This document shows, piece after piece, positions 1 to 11,400 of a stretch of DNA of 33,154 nt. Each line of letters starts with the position of its first letter. Within the stretch, counting starts at the first letter, position 1. The stretch spans positions 1-33,154 of the forward strand of contig MNCI01029105.1 of the NCBI GenBank assembly GCA_015680685.1, given 5' to 3'. This DNA comes from Gnetum montanum. Its lineage: Eukaryota > Streptophyta > Gnetopsida > Gnetales > Gnetaceae. The notes beneath the pieces were generated by a model that was not told where the DNA came from, made no database searches, and worked only from the letters and a program-made list of their open reading frames with translations. The translations under genes were made by a program, and so were the position numbers.

Positions 1-1150
1 CAATGTTTGATGGGTTTGATTTTGCTTATTGGCGACAAGGATGCAAGGATTCTTCAAATTAATGGAATTTGAGTTAAAGGAGTCAATTTTTGAAGGATAC
101 ACACCACTCATTTATATCAGATCAAAGGTCCTCAAGCCATCAAGCAAGTGGATGCCTAAAGAAAGAGATAAGTTTATGTACGATTCTAAAGAAAATTTTT
201 TTTATATTGTGCATTAAATAAGTTTGAATTCAATAGAGTAGCTAGATGTAGAATTGATAAAGAAATTTGAGGGACCCTAGAAGCTACCTATGAGGGCACA
301 TCCATAGTTACACAATAAAAAATTTTGATTTTGCAAAGTGAATATGAAAAACTTAAAATGAGGGAAGGGGAAAAGACTAATGATTCATTTTTTAGGGAAA
401 ATGATCTAGTTGTAGCAACTAGGGGTATAGACAAGGACTTGCCTAAAAGCGATGTAATCATTAAAATGATTAAAAAAATACAACCTAAATTTAGACATGA
501 GGTTAAAGTTATGAAAGAAATTAGAGATTTTTTGATCTTAAAATTTGAAGAGCTCCAAAGTGCTCTTATTGCTTATGAATTGAATCTCATAAGTGAAGGA
601 GCAATAAAAGAAAATCCTATCATATTGAAGTCAACATCTAAAGAAAAGGAACTAGCAAAACAAGAATTGAATACCAAAGAAGAAATAGCTCTTCTATTAA
701 GAAAAGTCCAAATACTTCTTACAAGAAAATGAAGAAGCCTCAATCAACTAGGAACCAACCAATCTAACTCCAAAGGTAAAGATATAGGTAAAAATTTTTC
801 AAATTCAAATTTTGATGGTTATTAAATTGAATGTTGGTTATGTGGTGCAAGAGGTCATATGGCCTTTCAATTTCCTAGTAATGGCAAGTTGCAATGAAAA
901 GACAAAGCTAACATGTTTACGAAAAAGACCAACTTTTACGCAAGGTAGGATGATGGAGAGCAAAGTGAAGAGGAAGTGGATTACTCTACAAAATATTTTC
1001 AGCTTATATGTATGCCCCTTATGAATGAAAATTCATCTCAAATTTTTGATGAACTAGGAGGTAAGTATGATGAAAGGTATAGTGAATTATATGAAGAAAT
1101 TCTTATTTTACATCATCTTCTAAGAAAGGTAAAGAAAAATATGCATTAAA
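1..1150 (+). pseudogene. Ty1/copia gag remnant (UBN2-like), 5' end outside window
   Basis: Decayed nucleocapsid polyprotein of a copia retrotransposon. The window opens in the N-terminal motif (FDGFDFAYW, family form FDGxNYxYWK). The frame then runs through a LEATYEGT motif near 270-300 and a long open stretch at 325-732 containing KLKMREGE and an LIAYEL segment, both typical of copia gag. The same frame continues past a stop at 730 to a zinc knuckle at about 832-875: C-W-L-C-GARG-H-MAFQ, where the last cysteine of the CX2CX4HX4C pattern is Phe. After it comes an acidic tail (EQSEEEVDY) and a coiled-coil-like ELYEEI segment near 1080-1110, as in Sirevirus-like gags. Frameshifts near 45 and 200 and several in-frame stops make it non-functional. 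Family assignment is from remembered motif patterns, not a search. Confidence 0.82.
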
Positions 1151-2432
1151 AAGTTTCTAAAAGCCATATTTTATCTTCCAAGATAAAATGGAAAATATCA
1201 TACATAAAAGTTGATATTCAACTACTAATCTTATTAGATAAAGAGAAATGTAGGGATACTCAAGAAGAAGGGATCAATAGAACTAGAAAAAATCATCTTA
1301 AAAGTGAAAGCTTGGGAGAAACCTCATAAAAGGATACTTGTACTAGTTCAAGCTTAATTACCTTTGATGATTCTTTTCATAAAAAAAAATACTTCATACT
1401 ATTTTAATAAGTGTGATCTTAAACTAGATTATTGTCCTCACAATGAAAAACATAACGTTGATACTTTATCTTATCAAAAGAAAACTAGTGAGTGTATTTT
1501 TTAGGATGTAACAACTTGGAAGAAGAAAGGGATGAAAATTGGAGAAGTCTTTAAAAGAATGGATGATACTATCAATGACCATAGATTCTCCTATCATGAG
1601 GAACATAAAAAAGAAGGATTTTCATAAAAGATTAAATACATCAACAAAGGTACAAATGAAAGAAAATGAAATGATAAGAAGGTAGTCCATGATAGAGGGC
1701 CTCATCTAAAAGTTCATTAGTCTTTTGACATTGATAAGCAAGGTACTTCTTGGTAAGTCATTGTTTCCTTACTTGCTAACTTAAATGTAAGTTATTTTTT
1801 AAAAAATATTTTTATATACCTTATGAATTCTGTTAAAAAAGAAAACATATCTTAATTCATTATAGAAAAGTGAGACTTAAAGAAAAATTAAGATAGTATT
1901 GTTATCTCTCATGTCATTTCAGGAACTATTGAATTGTGTACATGTCCTTAAAAAGGTTTTATCCTTGAAAAAATTTGAATTTGAAAAAAAAAAGAAAGGA
2001 ATTGCATTCATGTATATCATAAGATGCTACTAACATGAGATATTGGTCAAAGTATTATAGGAAGATAACAAAGTGAGGCATAATTGGATGATCAAGCAAG
2101 AAATATTTGTTATGATTTGTCCCTAATAATTTTTTCTCTAATGATTTTGCCCTATTTATAAACTTTGTTAGATTACTCAATATTCTTGAATAACCATGAT
2201 TATGAAAAATTATATATAGCTCTTAGAAGTATTAAAGAAAAGATAAGATGATATGTAATGAAGCTTGTAGCTCATGAATTATTATGGGACATCAATACAT
2301 GGGAAGTTTATGAATATCTTCTCCAAGACATAATACTTAGGCAAGCAAAAAAAGGTATATCCATCTGATACAAACTTAAAGGTTAAAGAACAAGATATTT
2401 TTTATTCTATCGTTAAAAAGTTCTTTTACCAA
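1151..2432 (+). other. Decayed copia internal region, no recognisable pol
   Basis: No protease, integrase or RT motif of copia type is visible here, although gag lies just upstream on the same strand. A partly open reading with few stops spans roughly 1400-1760 (NKCDLKLDY, then a KRMDDTINDH segment) and may be the downstream part of the gag polyprotein or a spacer ORF; I do not recognise it. The rest is AT-rich with A-runs. Subtracting the large gypsy insertion leaves only about 2.2 kb between the copia gag and its 3' LTR, so pol appears deleted or the element was always non-autonomous (inference). Confidence 0.5.
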
Positions 2433-2437
2433 AGAGT
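2433..2437. repeat. Candidate target-site duplication, left copy (outer gypsy)
   Basis: AGAGT here matches AGAGT at 31414-31418, immediately outside the two ends of the outer gypsy element. The left end reads AAAGAG-TGATAG. If the duplication is five bases, one T of the terminal TG has been lost; if four bases (AGAG), the LTR starts TG at 2437. The match is short and could be chance, but its position is right on both sides. Confidence 0.5.
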
Positions 2438-2681
2438 GATAGTGCCTAGAAAATTCAATTGATGGAAAAAAATCAAAAATTCTAGGCCAAAAAGCTTTAA
2501 CCCTTTACCACAAGGGCCTCCAAGAAATAGGATCTAAAGAACCCTAGATAGTCTTGTTAATCACCCAAAGACTTAGGAAGTGTAAATGGGAGAAATAATT
2601 TAAATAAAATTAAGATTAGATTAAAATGAAAGCATAGAGATTAATTCTGAAACAAACTTGCATAACAAATTAAACATAAGC

Positions 2682-2687
2682 TTTATT
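2682..2687 (-). terminator. Candidate polyadenylation signal in outer gypsy 3' LTR
   Basis: The + strand TTTATT reads AATAAA on the element strand (CAATAAAGC). The hexamer is conserved at the homologous place in the other LTR (30297-30302) although the surroundings have diverged, which fits an R-region 3'-end signal. Confidence 0.45.
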
Positions 2688-3058
2688 GAGAAGAAAATTA
2701 TTACTAAAAAATTAGAGTTTAAATGTGTACAAGTTTTGTGCCTAAATGCACAAGAAGTCTCTCAAATGAAGCTTGAATCCTATTGAATTCATTAGGCTAT
2801 TATTTGTAGCTAGCCTCACAATCTAGGTACTTCCCAACATCAATCACTAAAATGCCTTAGGGATTTTTAGTTTAAATCTACAATATTGGTCATAAAGGGG
2901 TAACGTATGTGAAAAATTGATGTAAAGGGAGGTAAAGTTATGTGCTTAACTTTATAATGTCATAATGGTGCTACACTGAGTGTCTCCAAATGCTTAGGTA
3001 GTTGCAAATTTTCCCAAAAGTCTTAGAAAATTCCCAAGGTCTCAAGTGCGTAAGGTTG

Positions 3059-4510
3059 TGAAACACCACCAAAATTGCATGTTGTAACCTTTGTAGTGTT
3101 GCATGTTGCATGAAACTTGAGGCTAAAAATTCATCATAAACATGAATATTGTAACAAATGATAAGAAATTTCTTGTATTTTATGCTTTTGGGGCTGAAAA
3201 ATGCCTCATAAGTAGTCAACACCTCATCTCCCATGTGGAAAAAGTCAAGTAATGTCTATATTTGGGCTTAGGGAGGTCAAAATGCCTTTTGAAATCCATG
3301 GGGGGTATAGAATTTTCCATGCTAGAGATGCATGCATGGAGGTATAACTCACCTATTGGGGGTGTGACCCACCTACCAGGGATGTGATACACCTACCCCC
3401 AGCATGGAGGTGTAGATCTCACCTATTCCTAGCATGAAGGATGTGGCAGTCATCATGCACAGTGTGGAGGGAGGATCTTACCTACATCCCCAACATGGAG
3501 GGGTATGGATCATGTAACCCAAGAATGGAGGTGGAAACCTTGGTGTGCAGGGGTGAGGGATGCATAATTCCTAGCATGGAGGGGTCTAACCTTCCCCTCC
3601 TAGCATTGATTCTTCATCCCCCCAACGTAGATCCAACATAACCAAGATTTTTGCACATTCCCTCCAATGATAACGTTCTAGTGAGTAGGATCTAGATCTA
3701 CCTCAATGAGGAAGATCCACATATCCCACATAGACATGGTAGAAATCTGTAGCCAATTTGTCAACCATTTTAAGCCAATTTTCAACAAAAATGAAGATAA
3801 AAAACCCATAAAAACCAATCCCAAATACAATTTTAAGGTTTCAAACATTGTAATTTTTGAGAATTTGGCATTTTGGACATCCAAGAGCTCTTGAAAATTT
3901 GTAGAAATGTAGCTTCTTGAAGCCTTCTGGCATGGACCCCTTGTGGCCTTGTAACCCTAGTTACCCCCTTGGGATTTGTGAACTTTGGACATCCACGCTA
4001 CACTCTTAAGATCCTTAACTCCCAACATATAGCATTTTTGTAGCCCAGATCCTTCATACTTATTAACACCAAATAGTAGCCAATGTTGCAAATTTGGAGT
4101 AGTAGTAGAGGAGGTTTGATAACATTGGAAGAGGTAAATAATCTAAATTATGGAATGGATTACATCAATGTCAATGAACTCTAAACCCCCGTCCAGGTGA
4201 ATTCCTCCTTTTCTCTCCCACAGGTGCATCTTGTACACATTCCTCAAACTCATTATTTATTTTTTAATAAATTTTTATTTTTCATCTTTGTGTGCAATTT
4301 TTATTTTTCTTTCAATTGTCAAATCTATACATTTTTACAACCTCATTTACCCTCCTCTAAGTGCCTAGGTGATCTACCATACAAGCTAGGGCACCTTGAA
4401 TCCCATTTTTGTGAAGGCCATGGGGTTTCATGGTTGAGGTTGCTACATCGAAACTTTTGATTTTCTAGTGATTGAATTTTCTAGTTGCTAAAGGCTATGA
4501 ATTTGGCTCT
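3059..4510 (+). mobile_element. Solo LTR of the same gypsy family, inverted inside the 3' LTR
   Basis: This segment starts TGAAACACCACC on the + strand, the reverse complement of the end of the host LTR (GGTGGTGTTTTA at 5211-5222). Its first 270 bases are the reverse complement of about 4940-5222; the shared block includes TATGAGGCATTTTT-CAGCCCC. Its last 200 bases resemble the other LTR end reversed (CCTAGGTGAT...GGCTATGA against CTTAGGTGAT...GGCTATAG in the reverse complement of 30050-30180). Its length of about 1.45 kb is close to the 1.36-kb right LTR. No internal coding sequence is present, so a solo LTR is the simplest reading. The middle is strongly diverged and the exact 3' end and target duplication are unresolved. 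Confidence 0.65.
3300..3630 (+). repeat. Degenerate short repeats built on 'AGCATGGAGG'
   Basis: Within the solo LTR the phrase AGCATGGAGG or a near variant (AACATGGAGGGG, AGAATGGAGG, AGCATGAAGG) recurs seven to eight times in about 330 bases, with variants of CACCTA(C/T) between. Spacing is irregular, about 30-60 bases. It looks like a worn minisatellite inside the U3-like part of the LTR. The homologous part of the right LTR keeps only weak traces. Confidence 0.5.
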
Positions 4511-4545
4511 ACCAAAAGAACCTATTTAACATGTTTGAGATTGGC

Positions 4546-4552
4546 ATTTATA
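4546..4552 (-). promoter_or_regulatory. Candidate TATA box, outer gypsy 3' LTR
   Basis: ATTTATA on the + strand reads TATAAAT on the element strand, about 670 bases from the LTR start (5222) and upstream of the AATAAA at 2682. The homologous position in the other LTR (30732-30737) reads TATAAT on the element strand. Placement fits U3-R order; motif evidence only. Confidence 0.4.
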
Positions 4553-5222
4553 GGTCCCATGATTGTTGGTTTTTGGCTACAAATTTCTTCCATGATTACT
4601 AATAGATTGTCTTAATATTCAGGTATATCAAGCCATGATTTCAAACATAGTCATCTATTTCTAGTAATTTTGGATGCATCCAAGCCACCAAACCCACCTT
4701 GGATACCAAAAATAGTAAAGAAACATTTCCAACCATGCTAGCCTCACCCATCTATGTTGGTCTTGTGGCAACAATGTTGGAGTTATTGGAACAATGCTAA
4801 AATTTGTTGAAAAATGAAAATCCCAACCACTCCAATGGTGACCTTGTGAATAAATTCTAAGAGTAAGTGCAACTACATTGGCCATTATTGGGAAGATGAA
4901 AATCCAAGCACCCAACACTAGCTGTAGGTGGTTCTAGCGTAGTTGAGGCTATGCCCCCATGGAAATGCCAAATTTGGCAATTTCCAAGGCATTTTCAGCC
5001 TTCCTAACCTCAAATATAGACATGAAGTGACTTTTTCTGCTTAAGATGTGAGGCTATAAGAATTTATGAGGCATTTTTTAGCCCCAGAAAGGTGTGACAT
5101 GTGAGATTGTAGCTCATGGCCTACAAACCCCACATTTTATAATGAAATCCCAGCCTCAAGTGTAGAGGTGAGGGTTACAATGCCAAATACGTTGCAAAAT
5201 AAATTTTCTTGGTGGTGTTTTA

Positions 5223-5238
5223 TTGGTCCCTCTTTATT
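5223..5238 (-). other. Candidate polypurine tract of outer gypsy
   Basis: On the element strand AATAAAGAGGGACCAA runs directly into the LTR start (TAAAACACC, canonical TG changed to TA). A purine-rich stretch abutting the 3' LTR is what second-strand priming requires. The tract is short and has two C residues, so the call rests mainly on position. Confidence 0.5.
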
Positions 5239-6240
5239 AATATTTGAAGGATTGACTTGAGATACATTGACAAAGAATATAAAACACCACTACAAGTCTA
5301 CAACCAATGTTTCTTCTATGTGCTTGATTCTATAGTGTCAAACCATTCTAAAGAGTTCTTGTGATGATGAGATAGAATTATGATGATATGATAGAGGTTG
5401 TAGGTTATATTTGGTTAGAAGAAAATAGTCACAAGGGTAATAATGAGTTTCAAATGTTGGAAATCATGATTATGGGTATGGTAGTGACCTTTTAGTTGGT
5501 TAATGTGATCTTCACACTTCGTGATTTGAAGTGTTGGTCACTCAATAATGTTTTTGAGGAATCAACATCTTGATTTAAGGTTTATTTAGTAATTATTCTT
5601 TCCCCTATGATTTTTTGGAGCCATTGTTTTACCTTGTAGTCTTCATTAGCCTTTCAATTTCTTGGCAATTTTCTTCCCCATTTATTTAGGGTGAAACCTT
5701 CATTGGGTTTCATTATCAAGGTTGGGTTTGATTTGATTTTCTTGTTGAATGAGATTTGTTACATCCAATGGACTTGATGGTGAAGCATGATGAAGAAAAT
5801 GTCACATGACCATATACATGAGTGTTAAACATCAATTATCACTATTGTGTAGGGTATGGAAGGTTATAATTAGGTTATGTAGGTGTGTTCAAGGAATGAC
5901 AATGGAGATGATGTGAAACAAGCACTCTTGGTAAAGTAGGAAAAGCTCACCAAATCTTGCACTTTAAGATCATGTGATGAATTGCTACCATGGTGAGTTT
6001 CACCTTTGCAATGACCTCCAGGCTTCATCCTACAAGTACAACTCCAAGAAGACAAGAAAAAAAGTTGAAGAAAGCATTTGTTACAATATAGTGCATACAG
6101 CTACATGAGACAATGAGCAAACCAAGCCACCATAGGTCACTATCATTATAACAAGGGGGTCTATACAATATGCATTAGATTTAAAAAGTTTATAGTTCAT
6201 TCATTATGAAAAATAAAGAGATAAAGTTAGAGAGAGCATG
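5239..6240 (-). other. 3' untranslated region of outer gypsy
   Basis: About 1 kb between the integrase C-terminus and the polypurine tract. No coding motif is visible on either strand; short open stretches (for example near 5870-6055) lack codon structure or homology I can recognise. Many gypsy Tat/Athila elements carry a long non-coding or extra-ORF segment here. Confidence 0.5.
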
Positions 6241-7543
6241 TGCAGGCTTTCTAGTTATTTAGTGTAATGGCCATCGATGTCATCTACTGGCTTGTACCTA
6301 TAAATAAGGTCATGTTAGATGTAATAAGGCTTCAAATAAGAATGATTGAATGGATTGGCCAATTCATTCCCATCCATTTTTGCAACTCCAAAGGTTCCAT
6401 TTCCATAGGCCTTGATGATCAAGAAAGGCTTGTCATAGTTGGCTAAGAACGTGTTCTCATGCTGATGCAAAGCCTTGAGATCCAGGTCCCCCTCCTTGAT
6501 CTTTATTTTATTTAGCTCATTGCGATGTTGTTTCTTTTACCTCTCTTGGTATCATTCAATGTGATTATACATCTATATCTACTACTCCTCGACCAAATCC
6601 AAGTCAACAGTATGCAACTCCTTATTCTGCTCATCTTTAATGAAGTCTGACATGACTACTCTGAGAAATGAAACCTGTAATTCAAGAGGTAAAATAGCTT
6701 CATATCCATAAACTAGTCTATATGGGGTTACACTAGTTATGGTCCAATGGATCATTTGATATGCCCAAAGTGCATGGAAAATTTTCTCATGCCACCTACA
6801 CTTGCTATTATTTAGATTCTTTTTAAGAAATTTTATAATGGCCTTGTTGCTAGCTTCAACTTGTTCATTGGATTGAGGGTAGTATAGTGACAAGAAAAAA
6901 TTCTTGATGCCTAGGTCGTAACAAAAGGCTTACATTTCTTGGCTATTAAGCTGCCATCTATTATCTATGACTATGATCAATAGGTATGCCAAAATGGGCT
7001 ACTATATTCTCAAGTATGAATCTACAAAATTTTTGAGACATTATTTTCCTTAAGGGAATAGCATGAACCCACTTTGTAAAGTATTCAATTATAGTAATGA
7101 TGAATCTATGCCCTATGGAAGACTCAAGCATTATATGTCCAATAATGTAAAGTCCCTAGCATTGAAACAACCAAGTTATCTAAGTAGTATGTAACTTAGT
7201 TGTTAGCACATGTATCAGGTTGCTATGCCATTGATAGGTATCACAAGTTTTAACCTTTTATAGGCATTCACGTTTCATATAGGGATAGTAATAGCCTACT
7301 CATCTAATTTTCTAGCCATGGCTTTAGGTCCTATATGTTCTACACATACACCTTCATGAACTTGCTCAAGAACTATGCAAGCTTCAATTTTTCCTAACCA
7401 CACTAATAATACACCATCATAGGACCATCAAAATAATGTGTTATCATTTATGATGACAAACTATTTTGATCTTTTATGTACAATAGTTAGGCCTTGTGAA
7501 GATTCACCATGCATTAGATAAAACTTGATATTAACATACCACT
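6241..7543 (-). pseudogene. Ty3/gypsy integrase, C-terminal part of pol
   Basis: Reads right to left. First comes an HHCC zinc region (about 7400-7200: EQVHEGVCVEHIG, then GYYYPYMKREC, then CDTYQWH, where the second Cys of CX2C is Tyr). Next is the rve core (about 7130-6960: GHRFIITIIEYFTKWV, ENIVAHFGIP), a frameshift, DNRWQL around the second Asp, then LGIK and SLYYPQSNEQVEASNK with the catalytic Glu (near 6890-6840). The ALWAYQM and TPYRLVYGYEAILPLE blocks follow at about 6770-6690. The tail near 6300-6450 has GNGTFGVAKMDG and HSYLKPYY, a gypsy integrase C-terminus. The first catalytic Asp region is not preserved. The right edge joins 14516 once the nested element is removed. It inserts the retrotransposon cDNA in an intact element; here it is dead. 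Confidence 0.85.
7539..7543. repeat. Target-site duplication CCACT, left copy
   Basis: CCACT here and CCACT at 14511-14515 flank the nested element. Collapsing the two copies restores one continuous host pol sequence (…QKEW joined to YVNIKFYL on the - strand), so this is a true duplication and not a chance match. Confidence 0.88.
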
Positions 7544-7550
7544 TAATGGG

Positions 7551-7680
7551 ACGTGATATCACATGGGATGCGATATCGTAGTCATCGTGATATCGCATGG
7601 GCTGCGATATCGCATGGGCTATGATATCATAGCCATCGTGATATCGCATCTTGCAATATCACGTACGTGATATCGTAGTG
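7551..7680 (+). promoter_or_regulatory. U3 cluster of GATATC palindromes upstream of the TATA box
   Basis: Eight copies of (G/A)ATATC occur in about 120 bases at a spacing near 16-18, most extended to TGCGATATCGCA, CGTGATATCGCA or ATGATATCAT. Several are perfect 10-12 base palindromes. The cluster ends about 20 bases before the TATA box. The 3' LTR has a homologous but shorter set. Its place in U3 suggests binding sites for a dimeric protein; that role is inference. Confidence 0.6.
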
Positions 7681-7692
7681 CACTGTCATATC

Positions 7693-7700
7693 TATAAATA
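7693..7700 (+). promoter_or_regulatory. TATA box, 5' LTR of nested element
   Basis: TATAAATA followed by AGAGGTGGCTCTC, identical in the 3' LTR (13778-13785) within a well conserved stretch. About 180 bases upstream of the AATAAA signal, giving a plausible U3-R layout. Confidence 0.65.
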
Positions 7701-7868
7701 AGAGGTGGCTCTCCCTTATTTTCTAATCTAGGACTAGATTTTGTGAAATTGTAGTAGTTTTTCCACTCCAGAGATAGATTAATTTCCATGTGCCCGTAGT
7801 AGGAACTCCAGAGTGAAGATATTTTTATTCAAGTAGAAATTGTACCTGAACACAAGTTTCTATACGGT

Positions 7869-7874
7869 AATAAA
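7869..7874 (+). terminator. Polyadenylation signal, 5' LTR of nested element
   Basis: AATAAA within GGTAATAAAGACG; the other LTR has GGCAATAAAGATG at the same place. Lies downstream of the TATA box in the expected R region. Confidence 0.5.
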
Positions 7875-8350
7875 GACGATCTTCTTGGATAAACCTTGTA
7901 GTGCATAGAATAGACTAATTAGGTCTTTCATCTACTATTATTTACATCCTTTATTAGTTATTTACATCCTTAGTATGCCCGCTTCGAGCAGGTGTGTTAT
8001 GTGTGGGATCCCAGCAACGATTAGTATTTGGTAACCACGGTTGCATTGGTTTAGAGTGTGTATGGTAAGTGGGAAGGGATGCTAACGCTAGGTTAATTTA
8101 GACTTAGTTTGTTAACCCTTCAACTCAATAGCATAGGAGATAAAACATAAAAAGACATAAAAATCATATACCTTAGACTTACTTAACCATACACCGTGAC
8201 AACTACAAGTAATTTTGGGAAGACAACGAATGATTAACCTTAAGTGTTCCATGAGGCGTGTAGGCACTTAGTCTACGGAGTTCAACCAGATTGCGCATGC
8301 TATGCTTTTATTCATATGGTTAAGTGTAGGGGCACCTCGCCACTCATCAT

Positions 8351-8367
8351 TGGCACCATTGTCGAGG
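8351..8367 (+). other. Primer binding site, tRNA-Asp type
   Basis: TGGCACCATTGTCGAGG begins one base after the LTR end. The complement of the plant tRNA-Asp(GUC) 3' end is TGGCGCCGTTGCCGGGG (from known tRNA sequence). Thirteen of 17 bases agree and all four differences are G-to-A or C-to-T, the changes expected from deamination of methylated cytosine on either strand. Many gypsy elements use this primer. Confidence 0.8.
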
Positions 8368-8492
8368 GACTAACTGTTTGTGCGCAAAGTAGAACACAGG
8401 AAATTATCCACATCGTTGGGAGCTTAAATGAACCTTATTGTTAATTAAACAGAAAATTATATAACGGTTAATAGCACATCGATAATATAACA

Positions 8493-11400
8493 ATGTCTTC
8501 TTCTCCGAACAAGAGCAATACACCACCTAGGAATCATACAAAGAATAGTTGGAAGTCTAACACGTGTAACCTACCACCAGTTACTCAACAATATCAGGTG
8601 GAATATACTCATCTCGATGAGTATATGACTAATTATACTTCTATCCTCCATCAAGGTAACATAGTGCTACATCCAAAATTGAGTAGTTCCAAACATACTT
8701 TTTTGTGCTCTGGAATAGATCGACATGACTAAATTATATGCTGAATATGTTGCAGAAAATTTTGACATGAGGAATTACCATCCCACAAATTTACAGTGTA
8801 TGAGGGACTTAAGGCAGGAGAGCCAACATACACTGTTGAAGGCCAAAGAGGTCCCCCACGTCCTGAGTGAAATCTGAGATGGTGAACCACTTATAATGGG
8901 TTCCCTATCAAAGGATGTTTCCCCTCATAAAGATAGTGAGGAGGTGGGGTATCAGAACTTATGCTCAACGATAGATAACACTAGTTCTGATCCCTGTGAA
9001 CCCTAACTGTTCATAGAGGGAACAACAACACATGTAAAGGATGGACACTTTGATCGTCATCACAATTGGGGTCGTAGTAGCCAAAGGGAAGGCAAGAAAC
9101 ATCATCATGACGATGGTTCTTCTTCTTCTTCCCCTTCTTCACATCTTTCACCCTCTCCTTCCACATCTAGGTGTAGGCACCATGAGCATAACAGTGAGGA
9201 TAGAGATAAGCAAAATGAGAGACCTCGACAAGAGAGTCGAGAGAGAGGAAAAGGGCATGAATGAAGGGAAAGTAGGGAACAACGCAGACATCATAGGTGT
9301 CATGAAAGAGATGATCATGAAGAGCCCCTATTAGTAACCCGAAGTATGCTCAATATAACGTAGGTAGTTAGGATTCCAACAAGGCATTTAAAAGATAGTC
9401 GAATCAAATGCTTAGACATGAACAATATCCCACACTTAGAGGGGGGATACAACACAAATCCGCAACATCATTTATAGGCATTCCATGATGCCTGTGCCTT
9501 GAAAAACATAGAAAATGAGTGGCAGAAACTTAAGTTGTTTTCCAGTACATTCATTAAGGAAGCAGAGAATTGGTACCAATCCTTAGAGCCGGAAACCATC
9601 AGGAGGTGGAGTAAGATGTTAGAACTCTTCAACGATAAATACCAAACATACTCTAGAGTGTCTAATTTGCATAAGTAGATCCAAGGATGGAAGAAAGGTA
9701 CTCATAAATGCTTGGATGCTGCCATGGGCCACTACTACACATTGTTACATTATTTCCCGAGCCATGATTATGCATAGCAGGATCAACTCTGCCACATCAT
9801 AGATGGGCTAAGATATGAGACTAGGAGAACCCTTGGGACTTATGCCCAAGGGAGACTATCAAAACTTAGATCCCATGAGATACATCACTTGTTGGAACAA
9901 GTAGCAAAAGAAGAAGGGGAGCTATAAAAAAGAGAGAGTGCAGAGGAATACAACCATGATTCTTCCCTCTGAAAGAGGGGAGTGAAATTTTATGATGAAG
10001 AGGATGAGTTACCACTCAAAGAGTTGGTGAATAGGAAAACCTCGTAGATTCAAAAGTTAACAATGGAAGTATTGGCTAAGGTAGATGAAGTGTGGAGATC
10101 CTTAGACAGTAAAATTAAAACTGTCCTAAAGATTGTAGAGGAGTCTAAGGAGGAATGCAATAGTGACAAAGTTAAGACAAAGAGAAGAGATTCAGGCCAT
10201 GCACATAACAAGGGTAAAGGAAAAATAACTATCTCCGATGAGGTTGTGGACTTAGGCACAGACAATAATGGTGGATGTGAGATATGCCATTATGACCATC
10301 CTAAGGGATGTTTTCCAATCATCTCACATCTACAAAAGTCTGGGGTGTATGCAGTTAATTTGAAACTTAACCAACAGCAGACACCCCGAAGGTTACCTTA
10401 TCCCCAAGGTAACCTGAGACAGTTCCACCAACCATTAACATACTATCCAAGTGGAACTCCACTACAACCCATTGGGAAACATCAACAGTGGAAATACCCA
10501 CAGTCATGGGGGATGCTACTACTGAAACATAAATACCCTTACTGGCAACCTGATCCTTATGGCTATTATGTGTAGCAGCCGGTTTCTCCAAGTGACTCTA
10601 TGGGTCACACAACTCCCCAACATAACTACCAAGTTTGGGAGTACTTTAGGAGGACTCCTTCTCCTATGGGAGACACTCCACACATGTACCATCCTCCTAA
10701 TCCATCTGCCTCTCTTCCACTGGTAGTTCCCATACCTCCTGCTCCAACAATGCAAGGGGAACTCCCCACTCAACCATAGCAACGCAACACTACGAGAGCC
10801 GTAAACATTCAACTCACTACTAGTTCTGACAACAGCAAGAAAAGAAGATCTTTGTTTAGAACCAAAACCCCAGACAAGCTCTCATAACAAGTGTTTGAGT
10901 TTTTGCACACTCCTTCAACAAATAAAACTTCAAAGCACCCTTCAGTCAAACAACAGAGTTGTATGCATACGGTTATATGAACGCATACCATAACCGATTG
11001 GATCAAGGTAGGCCACCTTCCTAGGAAACTCTCTAATCTTAGAAGCCCCTTGATCTATCTACAAATCATCGGGAATGAACCACATAAGGCTCCTCTTGAC
11101 TTAGGTTCTAGAGTCAACTTAATCTCAAAAGAAATGTATCAAGCCTGGAACCTACCTTAACATAAGAAGATCAACATTCAACTAGAGTTGACAAACCAGT
11201 CCATCACCATTCCCTTGGGAATGGTGGACGACATAGTTATCATTGTGTGTGGTTGGTCTTACCCAATTGATTTCCTAGTGATAGAAGTTAACAGTAACAA
11301 TAGAGGCTTCCCAATTATAATGAGAAGGCCATGGCTAAGTAAAATAGATGTGTACCTAGGGATCTGTGATCTTTCCTTCGAGATATCTAAGGTACACATT

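Larger units (their letters stand above)
2437..5222 (-). repeat. 3' LTR of outer gypsy, interrupted by a solo LTR
   Basis: Aligns by eye with about 30050-31413 in two blocks. The first is 2437-3058 with 30050-30675; shared phrases include AGAAATAGGATC, AACAAACTTGCATAA and GCTCAGGTAGTTG/GCTTAGGTAGTTG. The second is about 4511-5222 with 30695-31413; shared phrases include CACCTTGGATACCAAAAAT and GGAACAATGCTAAAATTTG. The roughly 1.45 kb between the blocks is absent from the right copy and is itself an inverted copy of this LTR. The copies differ by many substitutions, so the insertion is old. It lies to the left because the element is on the - strand. Confidence 0.8.
7544..8349 (+). repeat. 5' LTR of nested gag-pro element
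   Basis: 806 bp, highly similar to the 3' LTR from about 7680 onward; shared phrases include ATAAATAAGAGGTGGCTCTC, GATAGATTAATTTCCATGTG and TTCTTGGATAAACCTTGTAG. It ends ACTCATCA, followed by one T and the primer binding site. Compared with the 3' LTR it lacks about 40 bases (homologue near 14063-14106) and about 26 bases (near 14250-14275). Most differences between copies are transitions. The first 100 bases are a palindromic repeat cluster that does not align cleanly. Confidence 0.87.

Noticed and set aside
2971-3234. 87-codon open frame on the - strand
   Set aside because: Lies within the inverted LTR sequence and has no motif; the homologous LTR copies do not keep it open.
7461-7649. Open frame on the - strand across the element boundary
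   Set aside because: Spans the junction of host pol and nested LTR; its N-terminal half is translated palindromic repeat, not a gene.
7551-7680. CRISPR-like array
   Set aside because: Units are 16-18 bases, self-palindromic, without unique spacers, and lie in a plant retrotransposon U3.
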